NCBI RefSeq assembly: GCF_030269515.1 | Contig: NZ_BSTM01000005.1 | Location: forward strand, 1 to 40,260 | From: Actinomadura sp. NBRC 104412 | GTDB taxonomy: Bacteria; Actinomycetota; Actinomycetes; Streptosporangiales; Streptosporangiaceae | Direction of reading: 5' to 3' | Length of the DNA: 40,260 nt | Shown here: positions 8,928 through 17,384 of the stretch, piece after piece | Layout: each line of letters begins with the position of its first letter | Numbering within the stretch: the first letter of the stretch is position 1 | The notes under the pieces: model-generated | The model's input: the letters and a program-made list of their open reading frames with translations, nothing else | What the model was told of the DNA's origin: nothing | The model's database searches: none | Made by a program: the position numbers and the translations under genes

Positions 8928-9751
8928 CGTCCCTCCCTGCGCCGCCGGGCCTCCAGCCGCCGGGCCAGCAGGCTCAGCGGGACGGTGAGCAGCAGGTAGC
9001 AGATCCCCGCCACGATGATCGGCGTGGTGTTGCCCTGCTGTCCCGCCAGGTCGCGCCCGAACTTGGTCAGCTCCCGCTGCTCCAGCGTGACGCCGAGGAA
9101 GAGCACCAGCGAGGAGTCCTTGCACAGCAGCACGAGCTGGTTGGTGAGCGGCGGGATGATGATGCGGAACGCCTGCGGGATGATGATCGAGCGCATCGCC
9201 CGGCCGTAGGACATGCCGAGGGAGCGGGCCGCCTCCAACTGTCCGCGCGGCACCGCCTCGATGCCCGCCCTGATCGTCTCGGCCATGTACGCGGCGGCGG
9301 CCAGTCCCAGCGCCAGCCCCGCCTGCCCGGCGACGCCGCCGGGGACGTTGCTGCCCGGGAAGGCCAGCGGCACCCCGACGCTGACGAAGATGAAGATCAG
9401 CAGCAGGGGCAGGCCGCGGAACACCTCGATGTAGGCGGCCGCGAACCAGCGGTACGGGGCCGCCGGCGACAGCCTCATCAGCGCCAGCACCAGCCCGGCC
9501 GCCAGCCCGAACACGAAGCCCAGGCCGGTGTAGAGGGCGGTGTTGCGCAACCCGACGGTCAGGATGTCGGGGAACAGCTGTTCGGCCACGTCCCAACTAG
9601 CGAAGTTGGCGCGTAGCTGCGGCCAGTCGGCCAGCAGGACGACCGCGAGCACGATCGCGACGAACAGCCCGTACTGCACGCCGAGGAAAAGCCGACGGCG
9701 GCGCCGCGGGGACAGCCCCCTGTGCGGCGCCGCCACCTCGCCCGTCGTCAC
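8924..9751 (-). CDS. Amino acid ABC transporter permease
   Basis: A 275-residue inner membrane permease of the His/Glu/Gln/Arg/opine family. After a basic cytoplasmic start (RRRRR) come about five to six membrane spans. The region around [30 protein letters not shown] is the cytoplasmic EAA loop that contacts the ATPase. It starts with GTG inside the stop codon of the binding protein gene (GTGA) and ends in an ATGA overlap with the ATPase gene, so the three genes form one coupled unit. As only one permease gene is present, it presumably works as a homodimer. Confidence 0.93.
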   Translation of the reverse strand: MTTGEVAAPHRGLSPRRRRRLFLGVQYGLFVAIVLAVVLLADWPQLRANFASWDVAEQLFPDILTVGLRNTALYTGLGFVFGLAAGLVLALMRLSPAAPYRWFAAAYIEVFRGLPLLLIFIFVSVGVPLAFPGSNVPGGVAGQAGLALGLAAAAYMAETIRAGIEAVPRGQLEAARSLGMSYGRAMRSIIIPQAFRIIIPPLTNQLVLLCKDSSLVLFLGVTLEQRELTKFGRDLAGQQGNTTPIIVAGICYLLLTVPLSLLARRLEARRRREGR

Positions 9752-10608
9752 GGCGTGCTACCCGGCGCCGGGCTCGCCCCGCCCTTCGGCATCGGGCCGA
9801 TCCACTTCTCGTAGATGCGCTGGTAGGTCCCGTTGGCCTTGGACTCGGCGATCACCTGGTTGGTGAGCTCCACGAGCTTGGGGTTGTGCCCCTTGCGGAA
9901 CCAGAACCCGTACTGCTCGCCGGTGTTGAGGTTGGCCGCGATCGTGAACCTCGCCTTGTCCGCCGGGTTCTTCAGCCAGTTCTGCACGACCGGATAGTCC
10001 TGGACGATCACGTCCACCTGGTCGGTGCGCAGCGCGTCCAGCTCGGCCAGGGAGTTGTCGAACGAGCGCGGGTCCAGGCCCTTGCCCTTGACGAAATCCT
10101 CGCCCGTGGTGGACGCCTGGGAGCCGAGGCGCAGCTTGCGGCTCTTGACGTCGTCCAGCGAGCTGATCCCCAGATCCTTCTTGGCCAGCAGCGCCTGCGT
10201 GGCGTCGAAGTAGGGCTGGGAGACGTCCATGAATCTCACCCGGTCCGGCTTGATCGTCATGCCGCCCATGACGATGTCGCACTTGCCGGCGTTGAGCGCC
10301 GACCCGGTCTTCATGGTCTCGAACGGGGTGTCGATGACCTTCTGGGTGACGCCCAGCTTCCTGGCCACCAGATCGACCATGTCCACGTCGAACCCGACGA
10401 CCTTGCCGCCCTTCTCCTCCTGGAACGGGGGGTAGGGCAGGTGGGTGCACGACGTCAGCGCACCCTTCTTGATCAGCTTGGCGCCCTGAACGGTGGCGCC
10501 CTCGTCACCGCCGCAGGCCGCGGCGGACGCCAGCGCCAGGACGAGCGTCGCGGCCACGGCGGCGACACGTCCGGGAGATCGGAGCCGGCGGATGGCGGGT
10601 AGGTGCAC
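9748..10608 (-). CDS. Amino acid-binding lipoprotein of ABC transporter
   Basis: A 286-residue substrate-binding protein of family 3. An Arg-rich start, a hydrophobic segment and a lipobox-like SAAAC at 28-32 make it a lipoprotein anchored outside the membrane. The mature part has the usual solute-binding markers: YPPFQEEKGGKVVGFDVDMVD near the start, AGKCDIVMGGMTIKPDR, and IYEKWIG near the end. I chose GTG at 10608 because GGAGG stands 7 bases before it; the open frame reaches 10716 without a better start. The ligand is unknown. The glnA2/glnE setting makes glutamate or glutamine a reasonable guess, no more. Confidence 0.92.
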   Translation of the reverse strand: MHLPAIRRLRSPGRVAAVAATLVLALASAAACGGDEGATVQGAKLIKKGALTSCTHLPYPPFQEEKGGKVVGFDVDMVDLVARKLGVTQKVIDTPFETMKTGSALNAGKCDIVMGGMTIKPDRVRFMDVSQPYFDATQALLAKKDLGISSLDDVKSRKLRLGSQASTTGEDFVKGKGLDPRSFDNSLAELDALRTDQVDVIVQDYPVVQNWLKNPADKARFTIAANLNTGEQYGFWFRKGHNPKLVELTNQVIAESKANGTYQRIYEKWIGPMPKGGASPAPGSTP

Positions 10609-10747
10609 GTTGTCCTCCAGTGATGATCGCGGCATGGCACCGCGGTCGCGTCCCGCGGGGGAACGTTCGGGCTCAAGCGTCCCATTCCCGAAACTTGACG
10701 TGGCGATCGCGGGCACGGCGGCGAGGGCTCACTAGCGTGAAGTCGTC

Positions 10748-11794
10748 GTGGACGCTTCGTTGTTGCTCTCGCTCGGCGAACGGGCACCCGCCCTCGCCGC
10801 TCCGTCCGCCATGCGCCCGGACGCCTGGCGCCTGGGCGAGCGGGTGGACGCCTGGGCGCGGGGCCGCGGCCTGGTGCTGGGCGATCCGGACACCTCGCCG
10901 CTGGGCCGCGCGCGCTGCGAACGGCTGGCCGCCCGGCTGTTCCCCGCCGCGGACGCGGCCTCGGTGGAGCTGTTCGCGCGCTGGCTGACCTGGACGTTCG
11001 CCCTGGACGACGCCCTCGGCGAGGCGTCGGGCAGCGCCACCTCCGTCCACGCGGTGTACGACGACCTGCTGCGCGCGGTCAGGCGCGGGCAGGCGGGCTC
11101 GGGGGCGCGACCGCTGGAAAGCGCGCTGGTCGAGCTGTGGCGGGCCACGTCGGGGAGGATGACCCGCGACTGGCGCCGCCGGTTCCTGTCCCATCTGGAG
11201 GAGCACCGTGAGGGCTGCTCACAACAGGCCGTCCACCGCCGCACCCGGCACATGCCCGACCCGGAGGCGTATCCGGAGCTGCGCCGCCGCGCCGCCGCCC
11301 CCTTCCTGTTCGACCTGGTCGAGCCGGTCCTGGGCGTCGAGCTTCCCCACCGGCTGCTGGCGCTGCCCGCCTGGCAGGCGATGCGGGAGGACATCACGGA
11401 CCTGATCACCTGGTCGAACGACATCGCGTCCTACCCCCGCGAGTCGGCGGCCGGGGACCCGCACAACCATGTCAGCGTGCTGGCCTCCGCGTACGGGCTG
11501 GACCCGGCCGAGTCCGCCGCGATGGTCGCCGACCGGATCGCCATCCGGGCCGACCAGGTGCGGTTCGCGTCCCGTGCGCTGGTACGCACCATCGCCCGGC
11601 TGGGCCTGACCGAAGGCGAGCTCGACGCCGCCCACCAGGTCCTGCGGGTGCTCTTGGACGCGCCCCGCGCGCACATCGACTGGCTCGCCGAGTCCGGCCG
11701 CTACAGCGCGGAGGGCGGCACCCCGAGCGGGGGCGACAGCTCCCGCCTGGACGGTCTGGCCTCGCTGCGCTGGTCCGGGCATTCGGCCGTGTGA
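10748..11794 (+). CDS. Class I terpene synthase
   Basis: A 348-residue class I terpene cyclase that would ionise a prenyl diphosphate (probably farnesyl or geranyl diphosphate) and cyclise it. The hallmarks are visible: the Asp-rich motif DDALGE at 87-92, the Mg-binding NSE triad NDIASYPRE at 224-232, an RY pair at 318-319, and arginines at 179-181 where the diphosphate sensor is expected. GTG at 10748 has no ribosome site, but TAGCGT ends 9 bases before it, so it may be leaderless. It diverges from the ABC importer. No prenyltransferase or P450 lies nearby, so precursors must come from elsewhere. The product cannot be predicted. The DDALGE form is somewhat off the usual bacterial DDHFLE type. 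Confidence 0.9.
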   Translation: MDASLLLSLGERAPALAAPSAMRPDAWRLGERVDAWARGRGLVLGDPDTSPLGRARCERLAARLFPAADAASVELFARWLTWTFALDDALGEASGSATSVHAVYDDLLRAVRRGQAGSGARPLESALVELWRATSGRMTRDWRRRFLSHLEEHREGCSQQAVHRRTRHMPDPEAYPELRRRAAAPFLFDLVEPVLGVELPHRLLALPAWQAMREDITDLITWSNDIASYPRESAAGDPHNHVSVLASAYGLDPAESAAMVADRIAIRADQVRFASRALVRTIARLGLTEGELDAAHQVLRVLLDAPRAHIDWLAESGRYSAEGGTPSGGDSSRLDGLASLRWSGHSAV

Positions 11795-11843
11795 CACGAA
11801 CCCCACTTCTCGTCATAATGACGATACTTTGAGGGCGATGTTC

Positions 11844-11849
11844 TAGGCT
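11844..11849 (+). promoter_or_regulatory. -10 element of nadE, likely leaderless
   Basis: TAGGCT lies 7 bases before GTG 11857. That spacing would put the transcription start at, or next to, the start codon, and there is no Shine-Dalgarno sequence. No convincing -35 element was found. Confidence 0.5.
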
Positions 11850-11856
11850 GGTGACC

Positions 11857-13638
11857 GTGGCACAACTCAGGATCGCTCTCGCTCAGGTGAACCCGACGGT
11901 CGGCGACCTGAAGGGCAACGCCGGCCTGATCGTCGACTGGACCCGGCGCGCGGAACGGGCCGGCGCGTCCCTGGTCGCCTTCCCCGAGATGATGCTGACC
12001 GGCTACCCCGTCGAGGACCTGGCGCTGCGTTCCTCGTTCGTCGAGGCGTCCCAGAACGCCCTCGAACGCGTCGCCCGCACCCTCGCCGACCAGGGCCTGG
12101 GCGACATCCCCGTCGTCACCGGCTACCTGGACCGCCGCCACGCCAGCATGGCGCGCCCCGGGCTGCCCGCCGGCTCCCCCCTCGACGCCGCCGCCTGGCT
12201 CTACCAGGGCGAGGTCCTGGTCCGCTCCGCCAAGCACCACCTGCCCAACTACGGCGTCTTCGACGAGTACCGCATCTTCGTCCGCGGCGACACCCTGCCC
12301 GTCGTCCGCGTGCGCGGCGTGGACGTCGCGACCGTCATCTGCGAGGACCTGTGGCAGGAGGGCGGCCCCGTCAGCGTCACCTCCACCGCCGACGCCGGGC
12401 TGCTGCTGGCCATCAACGCCTCCCCGTACGAGCGCAACAAGGACGACGTCCGCCTGCGGCTGTGCGCCGAACGCGCCCGCGAGGCCGGCTGCGCCCTCGC
12501 CTACGTCAACCTGGTCGGCGGTCAGGACGAGCTGGTCTTCGACGGCGACTCGATCATCGTCGGCGCCGACGGGCGGCTGCTGACCCGCGCGCCCCAGTTC
12601 CGCGAGCATCTGCTGGTGGCCGACCTGGACCTGCCCGCCGCCCCGCACGAACCCGTCACCGGACCGGTCAACGCGCTGGACGGCACCACGATCAGCATCG
12701 ACCACCGCACGGTCTCCGAAGACCCCCTCCCCGCCTACGAGCCGAGTCCCCTCGTCCCCACACCGCCCCTGGACGACCCCGCCGAGGTGTACGGGGCGCT
12801 GGTCCTCGGCACCCGCGACTACGTCCGCAAGAACGGCTTCCGCTCGGTCATCCTCGGCCTGTCCGGCGGCATCGACTCCGCCCTCGTCGCCACCATCGCC
12901 GCCGACGCCATCGGCCCCGACCTGGTGAACGTCGTACTGCTGCCCAGCCGCTACTCCACCGAGGGCTCCATCACCGACGCCGAGGAACTCGTCAAACGGC
13001 AGGGCCTGCACTCCAGCGTCGTCCCCATCCGCGGCATGGTGGACGCGTTCGAGGCCGAACTCGACCTGCACGGCCTCGCCGAGGAGAACCTCCAGGCCCG
13101 CATCCGCGCCAACATCTGGATGGCCCTCTCCAACGAACACGGCCACCTCGTCCTCACCGGCGGCAACAAGAGCGAGCTCGCCACCGGCTACTCCACCCTC
13201 TACGGCGACTCCGCGGGCGGCTTCGCCCCCATCAAGGACCTCACCAAGACGATGGTCTGGACCCTCGCCCGCTGGCGCAACGAACAGGTCGGCAAGGACG
13301 TCCCCTTCCTGCACCCGTACACCCAGGAACCCATCCCCGAGGCCATCATCGTCAAGGAACCGTCCGCCGAACTACGCCCCGACCAGAAGGACCGCGACAC
13401 CCTCCCGCCCTACGAGGTCCTCGACCCCCTCCTCGTCGACTACGTCGAACGCGACATGGGCCGCGACGCCCTGATCGCCGCAGGCCACGAACCCGCACTC
13501 GTCGAACGCGTCATCCGCCTGGTCGACCTGGCCGAATACAAGCGCCGCCAATACCCACCCGGCCCCAAAATCACCCCAAAAAACTTCGGCCGAGACCGCC
13601 GCCTCCCCATCACCAACCGCTGGCGAGAGGAGCGCTGA
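11857..13638 (+). CDS. nadE: Glutamine-dependent NAD synthetase
   Basis: A 593-residue enzyme for the last step of NAD synthesis: deamido-NAD is amidated with ammonia taken from glutamine. The N-terminal nitrilase-like glutaminase domain has the Glu-Lys-Cys triad at about 44 (FPEMMLTGYP), 126 (KHHLPNYG) and 162 (VICEDLW). The C-terminal synthetase domain has the ATP loop LSGGIDSALVA at about 335-345. It ends with the conserved KRRQYPPGPKITPKNFGRDRRLPI stretch, which is split here by description only: KRRQYPP, then KITPKNFGRDRR. GTG 11851 is an alternative start two codons earlier; I prefer 11857 because of the -10 element before it. It uses glutamine, so it fits the nitrogen theme. Structured repeats follow its stop. 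Confidence 0.96.
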   Translation: MAQLRIALAQVNPTVGDLKGNAGLIVDWTRRAERAGASLVAFPEMMLTGYPVEDLALRSSFVEASQNALERVARTLADQGLGDIPVVTGYLDRRHASMARPGLPAGSPLDAAAWLYQGEVLVRSAKHHLPNYGVFDEYRIFVRGDTLPVVRVRGVDVATVICEDLWQEGGPVSVTSTADAGLLLAINASPYERNKDDVRLRLCAERAREAGCALAYVNLVGGQDELVFDGDSIIVGADGRLLTRAPQFREHLLVADLDLPAAPHEPVTGPVNALDGTTISIDHRTVSEDPLPAYEPSPLVPTPPLDDPAEVYGALVLGTRDYVRKNGFRSVILGLSGGIDSALVATIAADAIGPDLVNVVLLPSRYSTEGSITDAEELVKRQGLHSSVVPIRGMVDAFEAELDLHGLAEENLQARIRANIWMALSNEHGHLVLTGGNKSELATGYSTLYGDSAGGFAPIKDLTKTMVWTLARWRNEQVGKDVPFLHPYTQEPIPEAIIVKEPSAELRPDQKDRDTLPPYEVLDPLLVDYVERDMGRDALIAAGHEPALVERVIRLVDLAEYKRRQYPPGPKITPKNFGRDRRLPITNRWREER

Positions 13639-13660
13639 TTTGCAGACGCAAGCTGTTGCT

Positions 13661-13849
13661 TATGGCAGGTGCGAGCTGCGCTCCTCGCCTTGACGGCTCG
13701 TCGCTTGTCGCACCTGCGTGCGATCGCTGCATCGCTCCGACTCGCCTAGAGGCTCGCTACGCGATCAGATTCTCGCTCCGCTCGAATCTGCCTTCGGACG
13801 CGATCGCAACGCCCGGCCGCCGTCCGGGGCTTGGGTAACGGGCTGAGGT
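13661..13849 (+). repeat. Structured repeat family A, copy 1
   Basis: A 189-bp unit. It begins with a 10-bp inverted repeat, GCAGGTGCGA (13665-13674) with TCGCACCTGC (13708-13717), enclosing the core GCCTTGACGGC. Next comes GCGATCGC, a small GCC-n4-GGC hairpin, a CAGATTC/GAATCTG hairpin (13766-13772 with 13784-13790) and a second GCGATCGC, and it closes with CGGGCTGAGGT. It is nearly identical to copy 2 over its first 85 bp. It starts 22 bp after the nadE stop. Short open frames crossing it are not conserved in the way coding sequence would be. Confidence 0.88.
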
Positions 13850-13866
13850 AGTTGGAACTGTGTTCA

Positions 13867-13890
13867 TCGCAAGCACGAACTGCGCTGTGT
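13867..13890 (+). repeat. Fragment of repeat family A
   Basis: A short stretch, CGCAAGCACGAACTGCGCT, matches the opening of the copy at 40235 (GCAAGCACGAGCTGCGCT) with one difference, then the match stops. It looks like a decayed or truncated repeat start between copies 1 and 2. Confidence 0.5.
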
Positions 13891-13935
13891 TAATCGGCGG
13901 TGCCTGCCGCGTCGGGCGCTGAACGTGCTCTTTCC

Positions 13936-14125
13936 TATGGCAGGTGCGAGCTGCGCTCCTCGCCTTGACGGCTCGTCGCTTGTCGCACCTGCGTGCGATC
14001 GCTGCATCGCTCCGACTCGCCCAGGGGCTCGCTACGCGATCAGGGTCTCGCTGGCGCTCGCCCCTGCCTTCGGACGCGATCGCAACGCTTGGGCGCCGTT
14101 CGGGGCCGGGGTGACGGGCTGAGGT
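13936..14125 (+). repeat. Structured repeat family A, copy 2
   Basis: A 190-bp unit in the same orientation as copy 1, with the same first stem, both GCGATCGC octamers and the CGGGCTGAGGT end. The variable hairpin here is CAGGG (14041-14045) with CCCTG (14062-14066). It therefore keeps its pairing although the sequence differs from copy 1. Confidence 0.88.
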
Positions 14126-14141
14126 GAGTGCGAGAGGGGTT

Positions 14142-14318
14142 TATTGCATGTGCGAGCTGCGCTCCTCGCCTTGGCGGCTCGTCGCTTGTTGCGGTTGCGG
14201 CGATCGCTGGATCGCTTCGACTCGTCCTGGGGGCTCGCTGCGCGATCAGGGTTTTGCTTCGCTTGTCCCTGGTGCTGGTTGCGATCGCAGCACTTGAGCG
14301 ACCGTTCGGGGCTGAGGT
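14142..14318 (+). repeat. Structured repeat family A, copy 3
   Basis: A 177-bp, more diverged unit. It keeps GAGCTGCGCTCCTCGCC, both GCGATCGC octamers, the CAGGG/CCCTG hairpin (14247-14251 with 14267-14271) and the GGGGCTGAGGT end. The first stem is degraded (GCATGTGCGA against TTGCGGTTGC). It runs directly into repeat B copy 2. Confidence 0.85.
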
Positions 14319-14322
14319 GGTT

Positions 14323-14489
14323 GGGGGCAAGGGGCGAAGCCCCAAGGGGGTGCAGGGGGCGGAGCCCCCTGCCGGGGGTGTCGGGGGCGGAGCCCCTGAC
14401 CGGGGTCAGTGGCCGCCGCCGCGAGCCGTCAAGGCGAGCGGCGGGGGTCGCTGGCCCCGCATCGGGGGGTGTGGGGGGTCGCCCCCCAC
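14323..14489 (+). repeat. G-rich dispersed repeat family B, copy 2
   Basis: The plus-strand counterpart of 6405-6571, about 90-95% identical by eye, carrying the same string of GC hairpins. It completes the gene-free stretch 13639-14513, which is otherwise three A repeats plus short spacers. It ends 24 bp from the 3' end of the minus-strand phosphatase gene. Confidence 0.85.
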
Positions 14490-14513
14490 ATATGTCACAG
14501 CCCCCCCACACGA

Positions 14514-16643
14514 TTACACTCGATGGTGGTTTTGGCCTGGCCAGATGGCTTGGGGTTCTGGGGGGTCTGGGTCTATGCCGGGGATGGTTTGTTCGCACCA
14601 TACGACCTTGCCGGCGGCGGTGCGGCGGGTGCCCCAGCGGTGGGCGAGTTGGCTGACGACCAGGAGGCCGCGGCCGCTTTCGTCGTCGTCGGCGGCGCGG
14701 CGGAGTCTGGGGAGGGCGGCGGAGCGGTCGAGGACTTCGCAGACGAGGGTGCGTTCGAGGAGGAGCCGTAGCTCGATGGGGCCGCCGGGGGCGTACCGGT
14801 AGGCGTTGGTGATGAGCTCGGAGGCCAGGAGCTCGGTGGTGTAGGTCAGCTCGTCGAGGTCCCATTCCCCTAGCTGGGTGCGGACGAGGCCGCGGGCGCG
14901 GCGTACGGCGGCGGGGTCGGACGGGAGGCTCCAGGAGGCCCAGCGGTCGTCGGGGAGGCGGCGTAGCCGGGCCAGCAGGACCGCGATGTCGTCGCGGTGG
15001 TGGTCGCCATAGACGCCGGCGAGGGTGGCCTTGGCGAGGTCCTCCATGGGACGGCCGACGGTGTCGGGGCCGAAGACGCCGCGCAGCCTGGCCAGGCCGT
15101 CGTCGATGTCGCGGCCGCGGTTCTCCACGAGGCCGTCGGTGTAGATGACGAAGACGCTGCCGTCCTCGACCTGGAATTCGCGGCTTTCGATGGTGGCGGA
15201 GCCGGACACGCCCAGCGGCGGGGCGGGCGGGACCTCCAGGTATTCGTTGGAGCCGTCCGGGGCGACCAGCAGCGGCGGGAGGTGGCCCGCCGAGGCCACT
15301 TCGAGGGATCCGGAGGTCGCGTCGTAGATGCCGTAGACGCAGGTGGCGAAGTGCGGTTCCTGCTCGCCGAGCTCGATCATCAGCTCGTGCATGATGTGCA
15401 GCGCGTCGGCGGGGGGCAGTTCGAGGTTGGCGAGGGTGTGGAGCGCGGTGCGGAGCCGTCCCATCGTGACGGCGGCGCGGACGCCGTGCCCGGCGACGTC
15501 CCCGACGATGAGGGCGACGCGGGCGCCGGGCAGCGCGATCGACTCGTACCAGTCGCCGCCGACCTCGACGAGCTGGCTGCCGGGCAGGTAGCGGTGCCGG
15601 ACCTCGACCGAGGACGGCGCCGACAGCCGGTGCGGCAGGAGGCTGCGCTGCAGCGCCAGCGCGGTGGCACGTTCCCGGCTGAACAGGCGGGCGTTGTCGA
15701 TGACGATCGCGGCCCGCGCGGCGAACTCCATGCCGATCTCGACGTCGTAGGCGTCGAACCTGCGGAACCCCGGCACGCGGGTGCAGGCGATGAAGCCGAG
15801 CAGGGTGTCGCGGGCGATCAGCGGCAGCAGCACCATCGACACGTCGGTGATGAGCTGGGCCGCGGGGGCGCGGCGCCACCGCCTGCCGATGTCGGCGGCC
15901 AGCTCGGCGGTCACCTGCGGCAGGTGGACGGGACGGGCCGTCTCCAGCACCTTCCGGTACGGGGTGCCCTCGGGGTAGACGAGCACCTCGCCGACCGGGA
16001 ACGTGGCCGTCCACATGGGGTTGCGGTCGTCGGAGGTGACCGCGACGCGGCGCAGCACCGCGGCGCCCGACTCGCTGTGCACCTCGTCGGCGGCGAACAG
16101 GCTTTCCAGCACCAGCACCGAGGCGGTGGTGCAGAAGTGCGGGACGATCACGTCGACCAGGCCCTTGGCGGACTGGTCGAGGTCGAGGGACGCGCCGAAC
16201 CGGGTGAGCGGGTCGTCCAGCAGGGCCCGCCGCATCAGGGCCGGGTCCTGGTAGCGCTCGCTGGGCGGCAGCGCCACCCGCACGTACAGCAGGCCGATGG
16301 GGGCGGAGCCCTCGTCGCCCCCGACCATCGGCTGGGCGGTGACGACCGCGTCGGTGGTGCTCCCGTCGGCGTCGGCGATGCCCTCGCCGCCGGCGCGGCG
16401 GACGGCCAGGACGGCGCGCCGTTCCTGGCCCGCCGCCAGGGCTTCGAGCAGGGTCTCCAGCTCGGCCTTGGCCTCCTCGCCCGCCAGTTCGCCCGCGGAG
16501 CGGCCGATCAGGTCGGCGGGCTCGTAGCCCAGGACGGCGCGGGCGTTGGGACCGCACTGCACGATGCGGCGCGTGCCGTCGATGCCGAGGACCAGGGTGC
16601 GGGACGCGGAATCGGCGCTGGCCGCGTCACTTCGCGGCGCCAT
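14514..16643 (-). CDS. PAS-GAF-SpoIIE phosphatase-HATPase regulator
   Basis: A 709-residue cytoplasmic signalling protein with four parts: a PAS-like segment (about 15-65), a GAF domain (about 145-320), a PP2C/SpoIIE phosphatase (about 345-560) and a GHKL ATPase of the RsbW anti-sigma type (about 570-690). The phosphatase aspartates are all present in GGDW (362-365), VGDVAGHG (380-387), YTDGL (501-505) and RDDIAVL. The kinase part has ELITNAYRYA and a GRGL box. Such proteins usually set the phosphorylation state of an anti-anti-sigma factor; none is adjacent, so the partner is elsewhere. I start at ATG 16643, which has GGTGAG 7 bases upstream. GTG 16688 in the same frame is possible but poorly placed. 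No membrane segments were seen. Confidence 0.92.
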   Translation of the reverse strand: MAPRSDAASADSASRTLVLGIDGTRRIVQCGPNARAVLGYEPADLIGRSAGELAGEEAKAELETLLEALAAGQERRAVLAVRRAGGEGIADADGSTTDAVVTAQPMVGGDEGSAPIGLLYVRVALPPSERYQDPALMRRALLDDPLTRFGASLDLDQSAKGLVDVIVPHFCTTASVLVLESLFAADEVHSESGAAVLRRVAVTSDDRNPMWTATFPVGEVLVYPEGTPYRKVLETARPVHLPQVTAELAADIGRRWRRAPAAQLITDVSMVLLPLIARDTLLGFIACTRVPGFRRFDAYDVEIGMEFAARAAIVIDNARLFSRERATALALQRSLLPHRLSAPSSVEVRHRYLPGSQLVEVGGDWYESIALPGARVALIVGDVAGHGVRAAVTMGRLRTALHTLANLELPPADALHIMHELMIELGEQEPHFATCVYGIYDATSGSLEVASAGHLPPLLVAPDGSNEYLEVPPAPPLGVSGSATIESREFQVEDGSVFVIYTDGLVENRGRDIDDGLARLRGVFGPDTVGRPMEDLAKATLAGVYGDHHRDDIAVLLARLRRLPDDRWASWSLPSDPAAVRRARGLVRTQLGEWDLDELTYTTELLASELITNAYRYAPGGPIELRLLLERTLVCEVLDRSAALPRLRRAADDDESGRGLLVVSQLAHRWGTRRTAAGKVVWCEQTIPGIDPDPPEPQAIWPGQNHHRV

Positions 16644-16787
16644 GACGGATCTCACCAGACGCGCTCCCGACAGCCGGTCACCTATCACTCCCCAGCGCCA
16701 GTATGGGGCATGAGCCGTGATCCGGGGAGAAGATCACGCCTCCCGCGCGGAAATAGCCGGTGTTCCGCGGAAGGACGAGCGGCGATT

Positions 16788-17384
16788 CTAGCCCCCGGGC
16801 CCGGCGGCGATGCCGCGGAGCACCGTGTCGATGACCGCCTCGGGGAGTCCCTCGGGCAGCCGTTCCCGGGGGGAACGGTGCACCAGCACGCCGACGAGCA
16901 TCGCGATGACGACGTCGAGGTCCAGGTCGGCGCGCAGTTCGCCGCGTTCGACGCCGCGGCGCAGCACCCGGCGCAGCATCTCGCGGCGCGGCTGGATCAC
17001 GTCGCGCCGGTAGCGGGCGTACAGCTCGGGGTGCTTCTCGGCGCCGCCGACCACGTTCCAGAAGCAGCGGGCGTGCGGGTGCTCGCGTTCGGCGGCGATG
17101 TCGCGGGCGATGGCCAGCAGGTCGTCGCGGACGGCCGGCCCCGACGGGTCGCGCGGCGGCGACTTGATCGTGGCGAGCGCCCCGACGATCAGTGCCTCCT
17201 TGTTGGGCCAGCGCCGGTAGATGGTGGTCTTGCCGACCCCGGCGCGGGCGGCCACGGCCTCGATCGTGACCCCGGCCACCCCGGACTCCTCGGCCAGCAG
17301 GTCCAGGGTGGCCTCGATGATCGCCTTCTCCGCCCGTTCGCTGCGGGGACGGCCGGGGGCGCGTCCGCCGACCGTCCCGCTCAT
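16788..17384 (-). CDS. TetR-family repressor
   Basis: A 198-residue TetR-family regulator. The N-terminal helix-turn-helix is clear: [29 protein letters not shown] at about 36-64, quoted here in two halves, [13 protein letters not shown] and [16 protein letters not shown]. The C-terminal ligand-binding half resembles the TetR_C class common beside efflux pumps. Its ATG overlaps the stop of the MFS gene (ATGA), so pump and repressor are one transcript. The palindromes at 18996-19022 before the pump gene are the obvious operator, which gives a self-limiting loop released by a drug or metabolite. The inducer is unknown. Confidence 0.93.
   Translation of the reverse strand: MSGTVGGRAPGRPRSERAEKAIIEATLDLLAEESGVAGVTIEAVAARAGVGKTTIYRRWPNKEALIVGALATIKSPPRDPSGPAVRDDLLAIARDIAAEREHPHARCFWNVVGGAEKHPELYARYRRDVIQPRREMLRRVLRRGVERGELRADLDLDVVIAMLVGVLVHRSPRERLPEGLPEAVIDTVLRGIAAGPGG

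Noticed and set aside
10695..10738. TTGACG ... TAGCGT as a sigma-70 promoter for the terpene synthase gene
   Set aside because: The spacer would be 32 bases, too long for a normal promoter. Only the -10-like part is plausible.
13661..14318. CRISPR-like array
   Set aside because: Units are about 190 bp and imperfect, only three in number, with irregular spacers (86 and 16 bp) and no cas genes. A structured dispersed repeat fits better.
14032..14514. Extension of the phosphatase reading frames into the repeat region
   Set aside because: Open frames here are in a different phase from the phosphatase, which ends with TAA at 14514; their translation is repeat-derived low-complexity sequence.
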